10,703 nt of DNA from CAZGRP01 sp964527995 (GCA_964527995.1 CAZGRP010000094.1:1-10703), one strand, 5' to 3'; counted from the stretch's first letter, positions 1-7,814 are shown. Notes: generated by a model not told the origin, from the sequence alone. A program made the numbers and translations.

Positions 1-16
1 CAACCAAGGAGGAACC

Positions 17-2497
17 ATGAGACTGAAGCGTTTGCTCGCATCCACATTTTTCCTGGCAACATTTCTCGTTGCTTTCCACCTCCTGGCGCAGCAAGAGCAA
101 GCCGACGCGCCGTTCGTCCTCAACGAAAACACCCGCAACTACGACACGCAACATGTCAAGCTGGAGCTGAGTTTCGACTTTCCTGCGGAGAAGGTCATGG
201 GGACGGCTACCCTGCGCCTGGTGCCTTTGCAGGACCGTTTCCGGCGCCTCGTTCTTCACGCCAAGACCATGACTTTTCAGTGGATCAAGTCGGGTGGCCG
301 TCGGCTCAAGTTCGACTACGACCGCGAAAACGGGTTGCTGTTCATCATCTTGCCGCACGAGTACCGTAAAGGGCAGAGCGTCAGCGTCTCCATCAAGTAC
401 GAAGCGCTCCCGTCCCAGGGCCTCTATTTCTTTCATCCTACCCCGGATCACCCAGAAATCCCGTACCAGATCTGGACCCAGGGCGAAGCGGAGAGCAACC
501 GCTACTGGTATCCGTCCTATGATCTACCAGACGACCGCTTTACCACCGAAATCATCGCCCACGTTCCGGAGAAACTTCGTGTCATCTCGAACGGTGTGCT
601 GCTGAATATCAAGAAGGGACCGGGGCGCGGCCAGGTCACCTACCACTGGAGAATGGACAAGCCTCATGCCGGCTATCTCACTTCGCTCGTCATCGGTGAA
701 TTCACCACGCATACCGATACCGTGCGCGGCACGCTGCTCAACTACAACATGCCACCCGGCTGGCAGGATCGTTACGATTTCCCCTTTGGGCAGACCCCGC
801 AGATGCTCGATTTCTTTTCCGATTTTATCGTGCCTTATCCCTACGCCAAATACGATCAGACGCCGGTGCAGGACTTCGAGTACGGCGGCATGGAGAACAT
901 CAGCGCCACCACACTCAATCGCCGTCTTCTGTATGATGAGCGCGCCGTGCCAAACTATAGCGCCGACGGGCTGGTGGCCCATGAGCTGGCCCACCAGTGG
1001 TTCGGTGACCTGATGACGTGCAGGAGCTGGGACCACATCTGGCTGAACGAAGGATTCGCCACCTACTTTACAGACCTCTACTTCGAACGCCAGTATGGCA
1101 AGGATGAATTCCGCATGCGGCGCTTGAGGCAGGACCGCGGCTATCTTGCTTCGCTGAAAAGCCAGCCGCTGGACAAGATCAAACCGGATTCCACCGGCGT
1201 GACCCCAGTGGAGTTGGGCGGCGGTAAAGCGTACAGCCGCGGTGCCGCCGTCCTGCACGCCCTGCGCTTCGAACTCGGCGATGATCTCTTCCAGAGAGCT
1301 ATTGCCCGATATGCGCGAGAGAATTACCTGAAGGACGTGGTCAGCGAAGACCTGCGGAGGGCCGCCGAAGAGGTGAGCGGCCGCAATCTCAGCACCTTCT
1401 TTCGCCAGTGGGTGTATGGTGCTGGCTTTCCGGAGTTTGACGTCAGCTACACCTGGGACCCGGTGTCGAAGAAGGTCACCCTGCGAGTCCGGCAGACACA
1501 GCCGCAGCTGCCGGCGGTTGGTCTTTTCGATGTCCCGGTCAACATCGAGATCGTTGCCGGCAAGGTCAAGATCGATCGGCGCATCCGCGTAAACCGGCGC
1601 GATCAGACCTTCACCTTTTTCTCTCCCCAGAAGCCGGACATGGTGCGTTTCGACAAAGGATACTGGCTGCTAAAGAAGGTGAAATTCGACAAGTCGATGC
1701 ACGAGCTTGCCTATCAGTTGCAGTACGATGACGATGTCACCGGTCGCTACCTGGCTGCCGAAGCTCTGGCCGACAAAGGCCCGGCTGCCATCGCCCTATT
1801 GAGCCGCGCCGTCAAACGCGATCCGTTCTACGCGGTTCGCATCCAGGCTATCGAAAGTCTGAAGAAGATCGGTGGCGAGGGTACGCTGGCGGCCGTGATG
1901 GCCGGCACGAAGGACCGGGATGCCCGGGTGCGCGAGGCTGCTGTGCGGGCGCTGTCGGAGTATCCTGCGAGCGAAGTGGCAGGCGTGCTGCAGGAGCTCC
2001 TGGAACATGATGGCAACGACTACGTTCGTGGCGCTGCTGCCGAGGCCATAGGCAAGCTGAAGCTTCCTGGTGCCTTCGATTTGCTGAAAAAGGCAGTCGC
2101 GTGGGATTCGCACCGCAACATCATCCGCCGAGGCGTGTTCGAAGGGTTCGCTGCAATGAAGGATACAAGGGCTCTGCCGCTGGCGAGGGAGTACCTGCAG
2201 TACAAGTACAGCTACGGCGGCATGCATCTGCTCGACGTCGCCATCTTCGACTACCTGAAGGCAATCGCCACCGAACAGCCAGAGGCCATCGACATCATCG
2301 CCCAGGGGTTGAAAAACCCCTACTTTCGAACCCGTTTCCGGGCCGCGAATCTGCTTGCGGAACTGGGGGCCACGGACGAGCTTCCGCTGCTGCGGCAGAC
2401 CCTCCGGCAAGAGCGCCGGGACCGGGTCCGGCAGCCGATCAAGAAGGCGATTGAGAAACTCGAGAAGGTGGCCACGAACGCAGGGAGTATAAACTGA
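17..2497 (+). CDS. Exported M1 family zinc aminopeptidase with C-terminal HEAT repeats
   Basis: Predicted to cut N-terminal residues from peptides outside the cytoplasm. Seen: 826 residues. The N-terminus has a basic start and a hydrophobic core (about residues 6-24, likely cleavage after HLLA at 24), which reads as a signal peptide. The N-terminal beta domain of M1 enzymes spans about 36-250. The exopeptidase motif is GGMEN at 290-294 (GAMEN in classical members). The zinc site is HELAH at 322-326, with the third ligand Glu345 in WLNEGFATY, the standard HExxH-18-E spacing. Tyr406 in AYSRGA matches the catalytic tyrosine. From about 575 to 815 there are helical repeats of HEAT type (EAAVRALSEY, AAAEAIGKL, RAANLLAEL), in place of the usual ERAP1-like C-terminal domain. 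The start is supported by AAGGAGG at 6-12, four bases before the ATG. All catalytic residues are present, so it should be active. The exact substrate cannot be read. The next gene is another exported exopeptidase, 213 bases downstream. Confidence 0.93.
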   Translation: MRLKRLLASTFFLATFLVAFHLLAQQEQADAPFVLNENTRNYDTQHVKLELSFDFPAEKVMGTATLRLVPLQDRFRRLVLHAKTMTFQWIKSGGRRLKFDYDRENGLLFIILPHEYRKGQSVSVSIKYEALPSQGLYFFHPTPDHPEIPYQIWTQGEAESNRYWYPSYDLPDDRFTTEIIAHVPEKLRVISNGVLLNIKKGPGRGQVTYHWRMDKPHAGYLTSLVIGEFTTHTDTVRGTLLNYNMPPGWQDRYDFPFGQTPQMLDFFSDFIVPYPYAKYDQTPVQDFEYGGMENISATTLNRRLLYDERAVPNYSADGLVAHELAHQWFGDLMTCRSWDHIWLNEGFATYFTDLYFERQYGKDEFRMRRLRQDRGYLASLKSQPLDKIKPDSTGVTPVELGGGKAYSRGAAVLHALRFELGDDLFQRAIARYARENYLKDVVSEDLRRAAEEVSGRNLSTFFRQWVYGAGFPEFDVSYTWDPVSKKVTLRVRQTQPQLPAVGLFDVPVNIEIVAGKVKIDRRIRVNRRDQTFTFFSPQKPDMVRFDKGYWLLKKVKFDKSMHELAYQLQYDDDVTGRYLAAEALADKGPAAIALLSRAVKRDPFYAVRIQAIESLKKIGGEGTLAAVMAGTKDRDARVREAAVRALSEYPASEVAGVLQELLEHDGNDYVRGAAAEAIGKLKLPGAFDLLKKAVAWDSHRNIIRRGVFEGFAAMKDTRALPLAREYLQYKYSYGGMHLLDVAIFDYLKAIATEQPEAIDIIAQGLKNPYFRTRFRAANLLAELGATDELPLLRQTLRQERRDRVRQPIKKAIEKLEKVATNAGSIN

Positions 2498-2657
2498 GCC
2501 CGAGCACAGGAAGCTGTGGGCCCGGGGGTCCAGGGCAACGGCTCAAGTTCGATGCACCCTGCCGGCCGGATTTGCGTAAGACATCATCGGGCAGGGAGGC
2601 CGCGCAGAGCGTTCGGATCTGAGGCCGCTTCCGCTGCTCCAGAGAGACGTGGGCCGA

Positions 2658-2673
2658 TGGCAGGCTTTTGGAC
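2658..2673 (+). promoter_or_regulatory. Weak sigma-54-like -24/-12 site before the S46 peptidase gene
   Basis: TGGCAGGCTTTTGGAC places GG and GA at the same spacing as the two better candidates at 5477 and 8853, but the -12 block reads TGGA instead of TTGA. It ends 37 bases before the start codon. I saw no good sigma-70 alternative in the 213-base gap. The gap also holds a short CACAG/CTGTG hairpin at 2505-2518 without a T-run. The call rests mainly on resemblance to the other two sites. Confidence 0.25.
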
Positions 2674-2710
2674 ATGGCAGTGAGGGTAGTCAACCAAACC
2701 GGAGGGTACT

Positions 2711-4822
2711 ATGATTCGAAAAGCTCTTTTGCGTCGAGTGATGGCCGGCGGCATCGTCACGGTCCTGGCATTGCTCTTTCTCGGCGCCGCCAAAGCACCG
2801 GATGAAGGCTTCTGGACGTTCGATAATCCTCCCCTGAAGCAGCTCAAGGAACGCTACGGGTTTACCCCCACGAAAGAATGGCTTGACCACGTGCGGCTGT
2901 CGAGCGTGCGCTTCATGGACGGGGGGTCCGGCTCTTTCGTCAGCCCGAATGGCCTGGTCATGACCAACCACCATGTTGCCGTGGGCCAGTTGCAGAAGGT
3001 CTCCACCGCGGAGAAAGACTACGTCACCACTGGTTTCTATGCGCGTACTCGCGAAGAGGAGCTGAAGAGCCCGGATCTCGAAGTCAACGTCCTCGTGTCG
3101 ATGGAAAATGTGACCGATCGAGTGCGTGCCGCGGTCAAGAAGGGCATGACTGAAGAAGAGGCGTTGAAAGCGCGCCAGGCGGAAATAGCCAAGATTGAGA
3201 AGGAGAGCCTTGAGAAGACCGGGCTGCGTTCGAACGTCGTGAATCTGTACCACGGTGGCGAGTACTGGCTCTATCGCTACAAGAAGTACACGGATGTTCG
3301 TCTGGTTTTTGCGCCGGAGCGCCAGGCTGCCTACTTCGGCGGTGACTCCGACAACTTTACCTACCCGCGCTACGACCTCGATGTGGCGTTCTTCCGGGTT
3401 TATGAAAACGGCGAACCTGTGCACAGCGACCACTACCTGAAGTGGAACTCGCAGGGCGCCCGAGAAGGGGAGCTGGTGTTCGTCTCCGGGAATCCCGGTT
3501 CCAGCGATCGTCTCTTCACTTATGCCCAGCTCGAGTACCAGCGTGATGTGCGCTACCCGATGCTGATGAAGTACATCGACCGCCGGATCCAGATTCTGCG
3601 TGACTATGCCAAGAAAGGCCCTGAGCAGCAGCGCCGCGCCCTGGTACAGATCTTCGGGCTGGAAAACGCCAAGAAAGCCTTCACTGGCGAATACCAGGGG
3701 CTGCTGGATGAGCATCTGATGGCCAAGAGGAAGAAGGATGAAGAGGCGTTTCGCCAGAAGATCGCCCGTAATCCGGAATGGCAGAAAAAATACGGCGGCG
3801 CCTGGAACACCATTGCCGAGGTGACGGCAAAGCAGGCGAAGGTCGCCAAGCAGCAATTCTATCGGGCTCTACACGGGTCCCGGCTGGCGGGTTTCGCCAC
3901 CACGATCGTCCGCTATGTCGTCGAGATCAAGAAGCCGGACGGCGAGCGCCTCGAGGGTTTCCACGATTCACAGTTACCGCAACTCAAGTTCCGGCTGCTG
4001 TCGCCGGCACCGGTCTACAAGGACATGGAGGAGGCAAATCTGGCAGGCTCCCTGGCGATGTCGCTGGAAGAACTTGGCCCGGATGACCCGTTCGTGAAGA
4101 CCGTGTTGAACGGCCGGGATCCGGCAGAAGTCGCCAAGGAGTTGATCAGCGGCACCAAACTCGGCGACGTGAAATTCCGCCAGTCGCTCCTTGAAGGCGG
4201 CGAGAAAGCGGTAAAGAAGTCGAGAGATCCCCTGATCGTTCTGGCCCGAAAGCTGGATCCGATGCTGCGCCAGAGCCGGGAGTGGTACAAGAAGAACATC
4301 GAGAGCGTGCTGACCCCGGCCACCGAAAAGATCGCGCAGGCGCGCTTCGCAGTGTATGGCAAGAGCGTCTATCCTGATGCCACCTTCACGCTGCGACTGT
4401 CGTACGGCACCGTCAAGGGCTATCCTATGAACGGCACGAAGGCGCCTTACAAGACGACGCTCTACGGTCTGTACGACCGCACGCTGAGTTTCGACAAGAA
4501 GGGTGAGTTCTCTCTGCCGCAGCGGTTCTGGGACCGGCAGAGCACGCTGGATCTCTCCACGCCGGTGAACTTCGTTAGCACCGCCGACATCATCGGAGGC
4601 AACTCGGGCTCGCCCGTGATCAACAAGGAGGGCGAATTGGTAGGGCTGATCTTCGACGGCAACATTGAGAGCCTGCCCGGCCGGTTCGTATACGATGAAA
4701 CCAAGAACCGGGCCGTGGCTGTGCACAGTGCCTATATTATTGAGGCGCTGCGCAAGCTCTACGATGCCGGTGCTCTGGCTGATGAGATCGAGAGCGCGAC
4801 GGCCAGCAAGGGCACCAACTAG
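2711..4822 (+). CDS. Exported S46 family serine dipeptidyl-peptidase (DPP7-like)
   Basis: Removes dipeptides from the N-terminus of oligopeptides in the periplasm or at the cell surface (family knowledge: bacterial DPP7/DPP11 of Porphyromonas and relatives). Seen: 703 residues, about the family's usual 700-720. An N-terminal signal peptide (basic MIRKALLRR, hydrophobic 10-26) has a likely cleavage after AKA at 29. The chymotrypsin-like triad is intact: His88 in TNHHV, Asp224 in DLDVAFFRVY and Ser632 in GGNSGSP. Family members often have Cys after the His pair; here it is Val. Eighteen residues after the catalytic Ser lies Gly650 (IFDGN). In Porphyromonas DPP7 this position (673) is Gly, while Asp/Glu-specific DPP11 has Arg, so a hydrophobic P1 preference is inferred. 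The middle (about 270-480) is the helical domain that caps the site. The start is fixed by GGAGGG at 2701-2706. A terminator follows 18 bases after the stop, so the transcript ends here. Confidence 0.94.
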   Translation: MIRKALLRRVMAGGIVTVLALLFLGAAKAPDEGFWTFDNPPLKQLKERYGFTPTKEWLDHVRLSSVRFMDGGSGSFVSPNGLVMTNHHVAVGQLQKVSTAEKDYVTTGFYARTREEELKSPDLEVNVLVSMENVTDRVRAAVKKGMTEEEALKARQAEIAKIEKESLEKTGLRSNVVNLYHGGEYWLYRYKKYTDVRLVFAPERQAAYFGGDSDNFTYPRYDLDVAFFRVYENGEPVHSDHYLKWNSQGAREGELVFVSGNPGSSDRLFTYAQLEYQRDVRYPMLMKYIDRRIQILRDYAKKGPEQQRRALVQIFGLENAKKAFTGEYQGLLDEHLMAKRKKDEEAFRQKIARNPEWQKKYGGAWNTIAEVTAKQAKVAKQQFYRALHGSRLAGFATTIVRYVVEIKKPDGERLEGFHDSQLPQLKFRLLSPAPVYKDMEEANLAGSLAMSLEELGPDDPFVKTVLNGRDPAEVAKELISGTKLGDVKFRQSLLEGGEKAVKKSRDPLIVLARKLDPMLRQSREWYKKNIESVLTPATEKIAQARFAVYGKSVYPDATFTLRLSYGTVKGYPMNGTKAPYKTTLYGLYDRTLSFDKKGEFSLPQRFWDRQSTLDLSTPVNFVSTADIIGGNSGSPVINKEGELVGLIFDGNIESLPGRFVYDETKNRAVAVHSAYIIEALRKLYDAGALADEIESATASKGTN

Positions 4823-4840
4823 CTGGACTGCGCTGGGAGC

Positions 4841-4883
4841 AACGGCCGGGGTTTGGCTCTGCCAGATCCCGGCCGTTGTTTTT
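4841..4883 (+). terminator. Strong intrinsic terminator after the S46 peptidase gene
   Basis: AACGGCCGGG (4841-4850) pairs perfectly with CCCGGCCGTT (4868-4877). The stem continues inward through two G-U and one A-U pair to TGGC/GCCA (4854-4857 with 4861-4864), giving a continuous 17-bp RNA stem closed by a three-base TCT loop. GTTTTT follows at 4878-4883. This is a textbook Rho-independent terminator in the + direction. There is no A-tract on the left side, so it is probably not bidirectional. Confidence 0.9.
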
Positions 4884-5476
4884 GGGAGGAACGAGGGGAG
4901 GCGTTGGCGTCCGGCCTCTGGTTTTCCAGCACCCACTAGCCTTCTCGACAGCGAGTCGCACGGCAGAGGGTAGCGCCAGACGGGCTGGCGGGAGATTTCG
5001 GATTTCCGGTTGCGGAGAACGGTGTCAGGGTGCGCCTGCTGCGGCTTGAGACCAACGGAAGACGATGGCCAAGGGATAGCGGCCCTGCAGTTGCTGCATC
5101 GACGTTTCAGGCAGATGGACAGGCTGGAAGCCTGCGCTTGAATCAATCCCGAAATCTCCATCGCCAGTTTCCAGCTCCTCCAGTCGGCCTCGAGCCGGCG
5201 TAAGGGGTGGATTGCAAGCCAGCCGCGGACGGACGCGTATGCCCAACCTTTGCTCCTGATACCTGAGACCCACATGGACCTCCGGGGTCCGGGCGGCAGC
5301 ACCCGAGGGGCTGCGGATTCTGCCGGAAGAACCGGATTGAAGAATCCGATTCCTGAGAACGGCGACGCGAAGTTTTATCACTTTCGGGAAAGCGGCGCTG
5401 CCGGCAGGGTGATCAGGCTGGGCCCTACCGCCTAGAAAATCAATATCTTGAAGCTATAGACGATCGACCCCTTCTG
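4884..5476. other. Gene-poor intergenic stretch between the peptidase and buk
   Basis: About 590 bases with no convincing gene. On the minus strand, 5025-5381 is open for 118 codons from a GTG and its C-terminal half looks somewhat protein-like, but it has no visible ribosome-binding site and I recognise no domain. The + strand frames are short. Small inverted repeats are present: CGGATTC/GAATCCG (5314-5320 with 5342-5348) and CTTTC/GAAAG (5381-5392). The region turns AT-rich from about 5433, as expected just before a promoter. No tRNA or mobile element was seen. Confidence 0.5.
5381..5392. repeat. Short palindrome upstream of the buk promoter
   Basis: CTTTC-GG-GAAAG is a perfect inverted repeat with 5-base arms, centred about 90 bases upstream of the candidate -24 element at 5477. 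That is within the range where sigma-54 activators bind. Such a short repeat can occur by chance, so its role as an activator site is only a possibility. Confidence 0.2.
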
Positions 5477-5492
5477 TGGCATTTTTTTTGAA
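5477..5492 (+). promoter_or_regulatory. Candidate sigma-54 (-24/-12) promoter of buk-ptb
   Basis: TGGCATTTTTTTTGAA matches the RpoN consensus TGGCACG-N4-TTGCW at TGGCA and at TTG with exact spacing; the usual GC at -12 is GA. The T-run between the elements is typical of sites that RpoN binds well. Transcription would start near 5503, giving a leader of about 68 bases. A nearly identical element stands before iorA (8853). The B. subtilis ptb-buk/bkd operon is known to use sigma-54 (SigL) with the activator BkdR, which makes this reading plausible. No activator gene is in the window. Confidence 0.55.
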
Positions 5493-5570
5493 CGCGTGCA
5501 ACGACAATGATGGCCGAGTCGCCGGCCTCGGTCGGCCCCGGCTGTGTGTCACCACATTCTGGGAACGGTG

Positions 5571-6635
5571 ATGCCAAGAATTCTGGCGATCAATCCAGGT
5601 TCCACCTCCACGAAAGTGGCTCTTTTTGAGAATGAGGTGGAGGCCAAAAGTGCCGTCCTCCGGCACTCTCCGGAGGAACTTGCCCGGTACGCCCGGATCT
5701 GGGACCAGCTCGATTCTCGCCTCAGGAGCATCCGTAAACTGATGGCCGAGTGGCACGTCGCGCCACACGATCTGGATGCTGTCGTCGGCCGCGGAGGCTT
5801 ACTCAAGCCTGTTGCCGGCGGCGTTTATCGTGTCAACGATCGCATGCTTGAAGACGCCCGCCGTGGAGTTCAGGGTCAGCACGCCGCCAACCTCGGCTGT
5901 GCTCTGGCCAGTCTCGTGGCACATGAGGCAGGCGCTCCGGCCTTTGTGGTCGATCCAATCAGCGTGGATGAGTTTGAGCCGCTGGCGCGTTATAGCGGGC
6001 ACCGGCTACTGGAGCGCCGAAGCCTGTCCCATGCTTTGAACCTGCACGCCGCGGCTCGCCGCGCCGCCGCGCGCATCGGACGCGACTATGAGCAGGCCAA
6101 CTTTGTCGTTGCTCATCTCGGCGGCGGCATCTCTGTCAGTCCCATTCGGGCCGGACGCATCATCGATGTCAACGACGCCTCATCCGACGGCCCTTTCTCG
6201 CCCGAACGCACCGGCGGTCTGCCCTTGCAAGGATTCATCACGCTTTGTTTTTCGGGCAAGTACAGCGAAGCTCAGATACGCCGCCTCGTCATGGGGGAAG
6301 GCGGACTTGTAAGCTACCTCGGCACCAGCAGTGCCGAGGAGGTCGAAAACAGAATCGCGGCGGGAGATCGCGTCGCTGAAGAGGTCTACGAGGCCATGGC
6401 CTACCAGATCGCCAAAGAGATCGGGGCCATGGCGACGGTGCTGGCAGGTAAGGTCGACGCCGTGGTGATCACGGGCGGCCTGGCCCGGTCGCAAAGACTG
6501 GTCGAATGGACTCGCCGGCGCGTCGAGTTCATCGCGCCAGTGCTGGTTCTTGCCGGTGAGTTTGAGATGCGGGCGATGGCCGAAGGAGCCTTGCGGGCTT
6601 TGTCGGGAAAGGCAGCAGTGAAGGACTACTCATGA
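5571..6635 (+). CDS. buk: Butyrate kinase
   Basis: Transfers phosphate between acyl-phosphate (butyryl-, isobutyryl- or related) and ADP, giving ATP and the free acid in the fermentative direction; cytoplasmic, ASKHA acetokinase family. Seen: 354 residues, the usual length. INPGSTSTK at 7-15 is the N-terminal phosphate-binding motif; GRGG at 73-76; VVDPISVDE at 126-134; SHALN at 153-157; AHLGGGISV at 181-189; FSPERTGGLP at 209-218, a hallmark of butyrate kinases; VITGGLARS at 299-307. The ATG at 5571 is chosen because it puts the INPGSTST motif at the normal distance from the N-terminus; an in-frame GTG at 5544 would add nine unrelated residues. The ribosome-binding site is weak (GGGAACG at 5561-5567). 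The stop overlaps the start of ptb by four bases, so translation is coupled. With iorA nearby, the acyl group may come from amino acids; the substrate cannot be fixed from sequence. Confidence 0.95.
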   Translation: MPRILAINPGSTSTKVALFENEVEAKSAVLRHSPEELARYARIWDQLDSRLRSIRKLMAEWHVAPHDLDAVVGRGGLLKPVAGGVYRVNDRMLEDARRGVQGQHAANLGCALASLVAHEAGAPAFVVDPISVDEFEPLARYSGHRLLERRSLSHALNLHAAARRAAARIGRDYEQANFVVAHLGGGISVSPIRAGRIIDVNDASSDGPFSPERTGGLPLQGFITLCFSGKYSEAQIRRLVMGEGGLVSYLGTSSAEEVENRIAAGDRVAEEVYEAMAYQIAKEIGAMATVLAGKVDAVVITGGLARSQRLVEWTRRRVEFIAPVLVLAGEFEMRAMAEGALRALSGKAAVKDYS

Positions 6636-7555
6636 TCCGAAACTTTGAACAGCTGTTGGCGCGCGCTGTGGAAATGGGCCCCAAGCGAGTGGCAGTGGCC
6701 GCGGCGCACGACGAGGCTTCCCTCGGCGCGATCACCGAAGCGCAACGGCGCGGCCTGGCCTCGGGGCTGCTCTTCGGCGACAGGGATCGCATCCTGAAGT
6801 TGCTCCGCGACATGGGGTCCAATCCCGACGAGTTTCTTGCGATCATCCACGTCCCCTCGGAGGCAGAGGCCGTCCATCAGGCTGTGACCGCCGTCCGCAA
6901 GGGCGAGGCCGACATTCTGCTGAAGGGAAAAGTGCGAACTTCCGAGTTTCTCAGGCAGGTACTCGATCCCAACGACGGGCTGCGCACCGGCAGGCTCCTC
7001 AGCGACGCCTTCCTGTTTGAGGATCGCCGCCGGGAAGGCAACCAGCTGGTCATCATCACCGACGGGGGTGTGAATCTGAGCCCGACCCTGGAACAAAAGG
7101 TGGATATCATTCTCAACGCCGTCGAAGTCGCACACTGCCTCGGGAACGACCAGCCGAAGGTGGCCGTCCTGTCGGCCGTGGAGACCGTGAATCCGAAGCT
7201 TCCTTCGACGGTCGATGCCGCCGTGCTGACACAGATGAATCGCCGCGGCCAGATCCGAGGCTGCATCGTCGAGGGTCCGCTGGCGTTGGACAACGCGGTT
7301 TCGCCGCAAGCGGCCGGAAAGAAAGGGCTCGACTCGCCTGTGGCTGGAGCGGCAGACATCCTTCTCTGCCCCGATATCGTCTCGGCGAATCTGCTTGCAA
7401 AGGGGACCACATATTTTGCCGGGTTTCCGCTGGCGCATGTCACCGTGGGGGCGGCGGTGCCCGTGCTGATCCCTTCGCGTGCCGATAGCGCCGAGGCCAA
7501 GATGATGTCGATCGCACTGGGAGTGCTGGTTTCCGAGGCGCGCGAAACGATGTAG
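6632..7555 (+). CDS. ptb: Phosphate butyryltransferase (phosphotransacylase)
   Basis: Converts acyl-CoA plus phosphate to acyl-phosphate plus CoA, feeding the butyrate kinase encoded just upstream; cytoplasmic. Seen: 307 residues, the length of Ptb and of the stand-alone catalytic domain of the PTA/PTB family. Motifs: ADILLKGKVRT at 93-103, VAVLSAVETVNPKLPST at 177-193, VAGAADILLCPDIVSANLL at 237-255 and PSRADSAEAK at 281-290, all in the family order. The start codon shares ATGA with the buk stop, the usual arrangement for coupled translation. The buk-ptb order is the reverse of clostridial ptb-buk operons. A 264-base gap follows with no clear terminator. A phosphate acetyltransferase role is a less likely alternative, given the buk neighbour. 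Confidence 0.93.
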   Translation: MIRNFEQLLARAVEMGPKRVAVAAAHDEASLGAITEAQRRGLASGLLFGDRDRILKLLRDMGSNPDEFLAIIHVPSEAEAVHQAVTAVRKGEADILLKGKVRTSEFLRQVLDPNDGLRTGRLLSDAFLFEDRRREGNQLVIITDGGVNLSPTLEQKVDIILNAVEVAHCLGNDQPKVAVLSAVETVNPKLPSTVDAAVLTQMNRRGQIRGCIVEGPLALDNAVSPQAAGKKGLDSPVAGAADILLCPDIVSANLLAKGTTYFAGFPLAHVTVGAAVPVLIPSRADSAEAKMMSIALGVLVSEARETM

Positions 7556-7732
7556 GAGCGGCACCGCGGGCCGTCGAGATCCTGGCCCCGGCGATGCTTC
7601 CTGGCAGCCTGAATGTGCGGGAAATGTAGTCGCGCGGGCTGAGGTAAAGATGGAGAGTTGCTCGCAGGGGAAAGCGCGTGAAGCTTCCAGGAAACCAGAG
7701 ATGTGAGTACTGCGATCTTCCGTCGCGTCTGC

Positions 7733-7748
7733 TGGTGGATTCCTTGTT
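7733..7748 (+). promoter_or_regulatory. Very weak sigma-54-like site before the TPR gene
   Basis: TGGTGGATTCCTTGTT has TGG and TTG at the correct -24/-12 spacing, but only those six bases match the core consensus. It lies 71 bases before the start codon. It is listed only because the two neighbouring operons carry better sites. Confidence 0.15.
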
Positions 7749-7780
7749 TCTTGTGCAAGAATGAAGTCTTGGGACTCAAG
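7743..7780. repeat. Cluster of CTTG/CAAG inverted motifs before the TPR gene
   Basis: TTCTTG-TG-CAAGAA (7748-7761) is a perfect palindrome with 6-base arms. CTTG also occurs at 7743-7746 and 7768-7771, and CAAG at 7777-7780, so the half-sites alternate over 38 bases. CAAGA (7756-7760) can also pair with TCTTG (7767-7771). This could be an operator with several half-sites or a small RNA hairpin in the leader. It has no T-tract and is not a terminator. Confidence 0.35.
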
Positions 7781-7806
7781 GCATAGGTCATACGACTGAA
7801 ACCAAT

Positions 7807-7814
7807 GGGAGGAA
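7807..7814 (+). promoter_or_regulatory. Ribosome-binding site deciding the TPR protein start
   Basis: GGGAGGAA ends five bases before the ATG at 7820. An upstream in-frame ATG at 7805 overlaps this Shine-Dalgarno sequence and would add MGGTV before the zinc ribbon, so 7820 is preferred. Confidence 0.8.

Noticed and set aside
2505..2518. CACAG-GAAG-CTGTG hairpin after the M1 gene as a terminator
   Set aside because: The stem is only five pairs and no T-run follows.
2690..3856. 388-codon open frame on the minus strand
   Set aside because: It lies entirely opposite the well-supported S46 peptidase gene. Long antisense frames are common where codons end in G or C. Its translation shows no recognisable domain.
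3974..5302. 442-codon open frame on the minus strand
   Set aside because: Most of it is antisense to the S46 gene and it runs through the strong terminator hairpin. The composition is rich in Arg, Pro and Ala as expected of a shadow frame.
5455..5460. TATAGA as a sigma-70 -10 box for buk
   Set aside because: The -35 position (5432-5437) reads CTAGAA, a poor match. The -24/-12 element at 5477 explains the leader better.
4884..5476. Possible insertion-sequence or tRNA remnant in the long gap
   Set aside because: No terminal inverted repeats, target duplications, transposase motifs or cloverleaf pattern could be found by eye.
5482..5489. T8 run upstream of buk as a terminator tail
   Set aside because: No hairpin precedes it. 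It forms the spacer of the candidate sigma-54 promoter.
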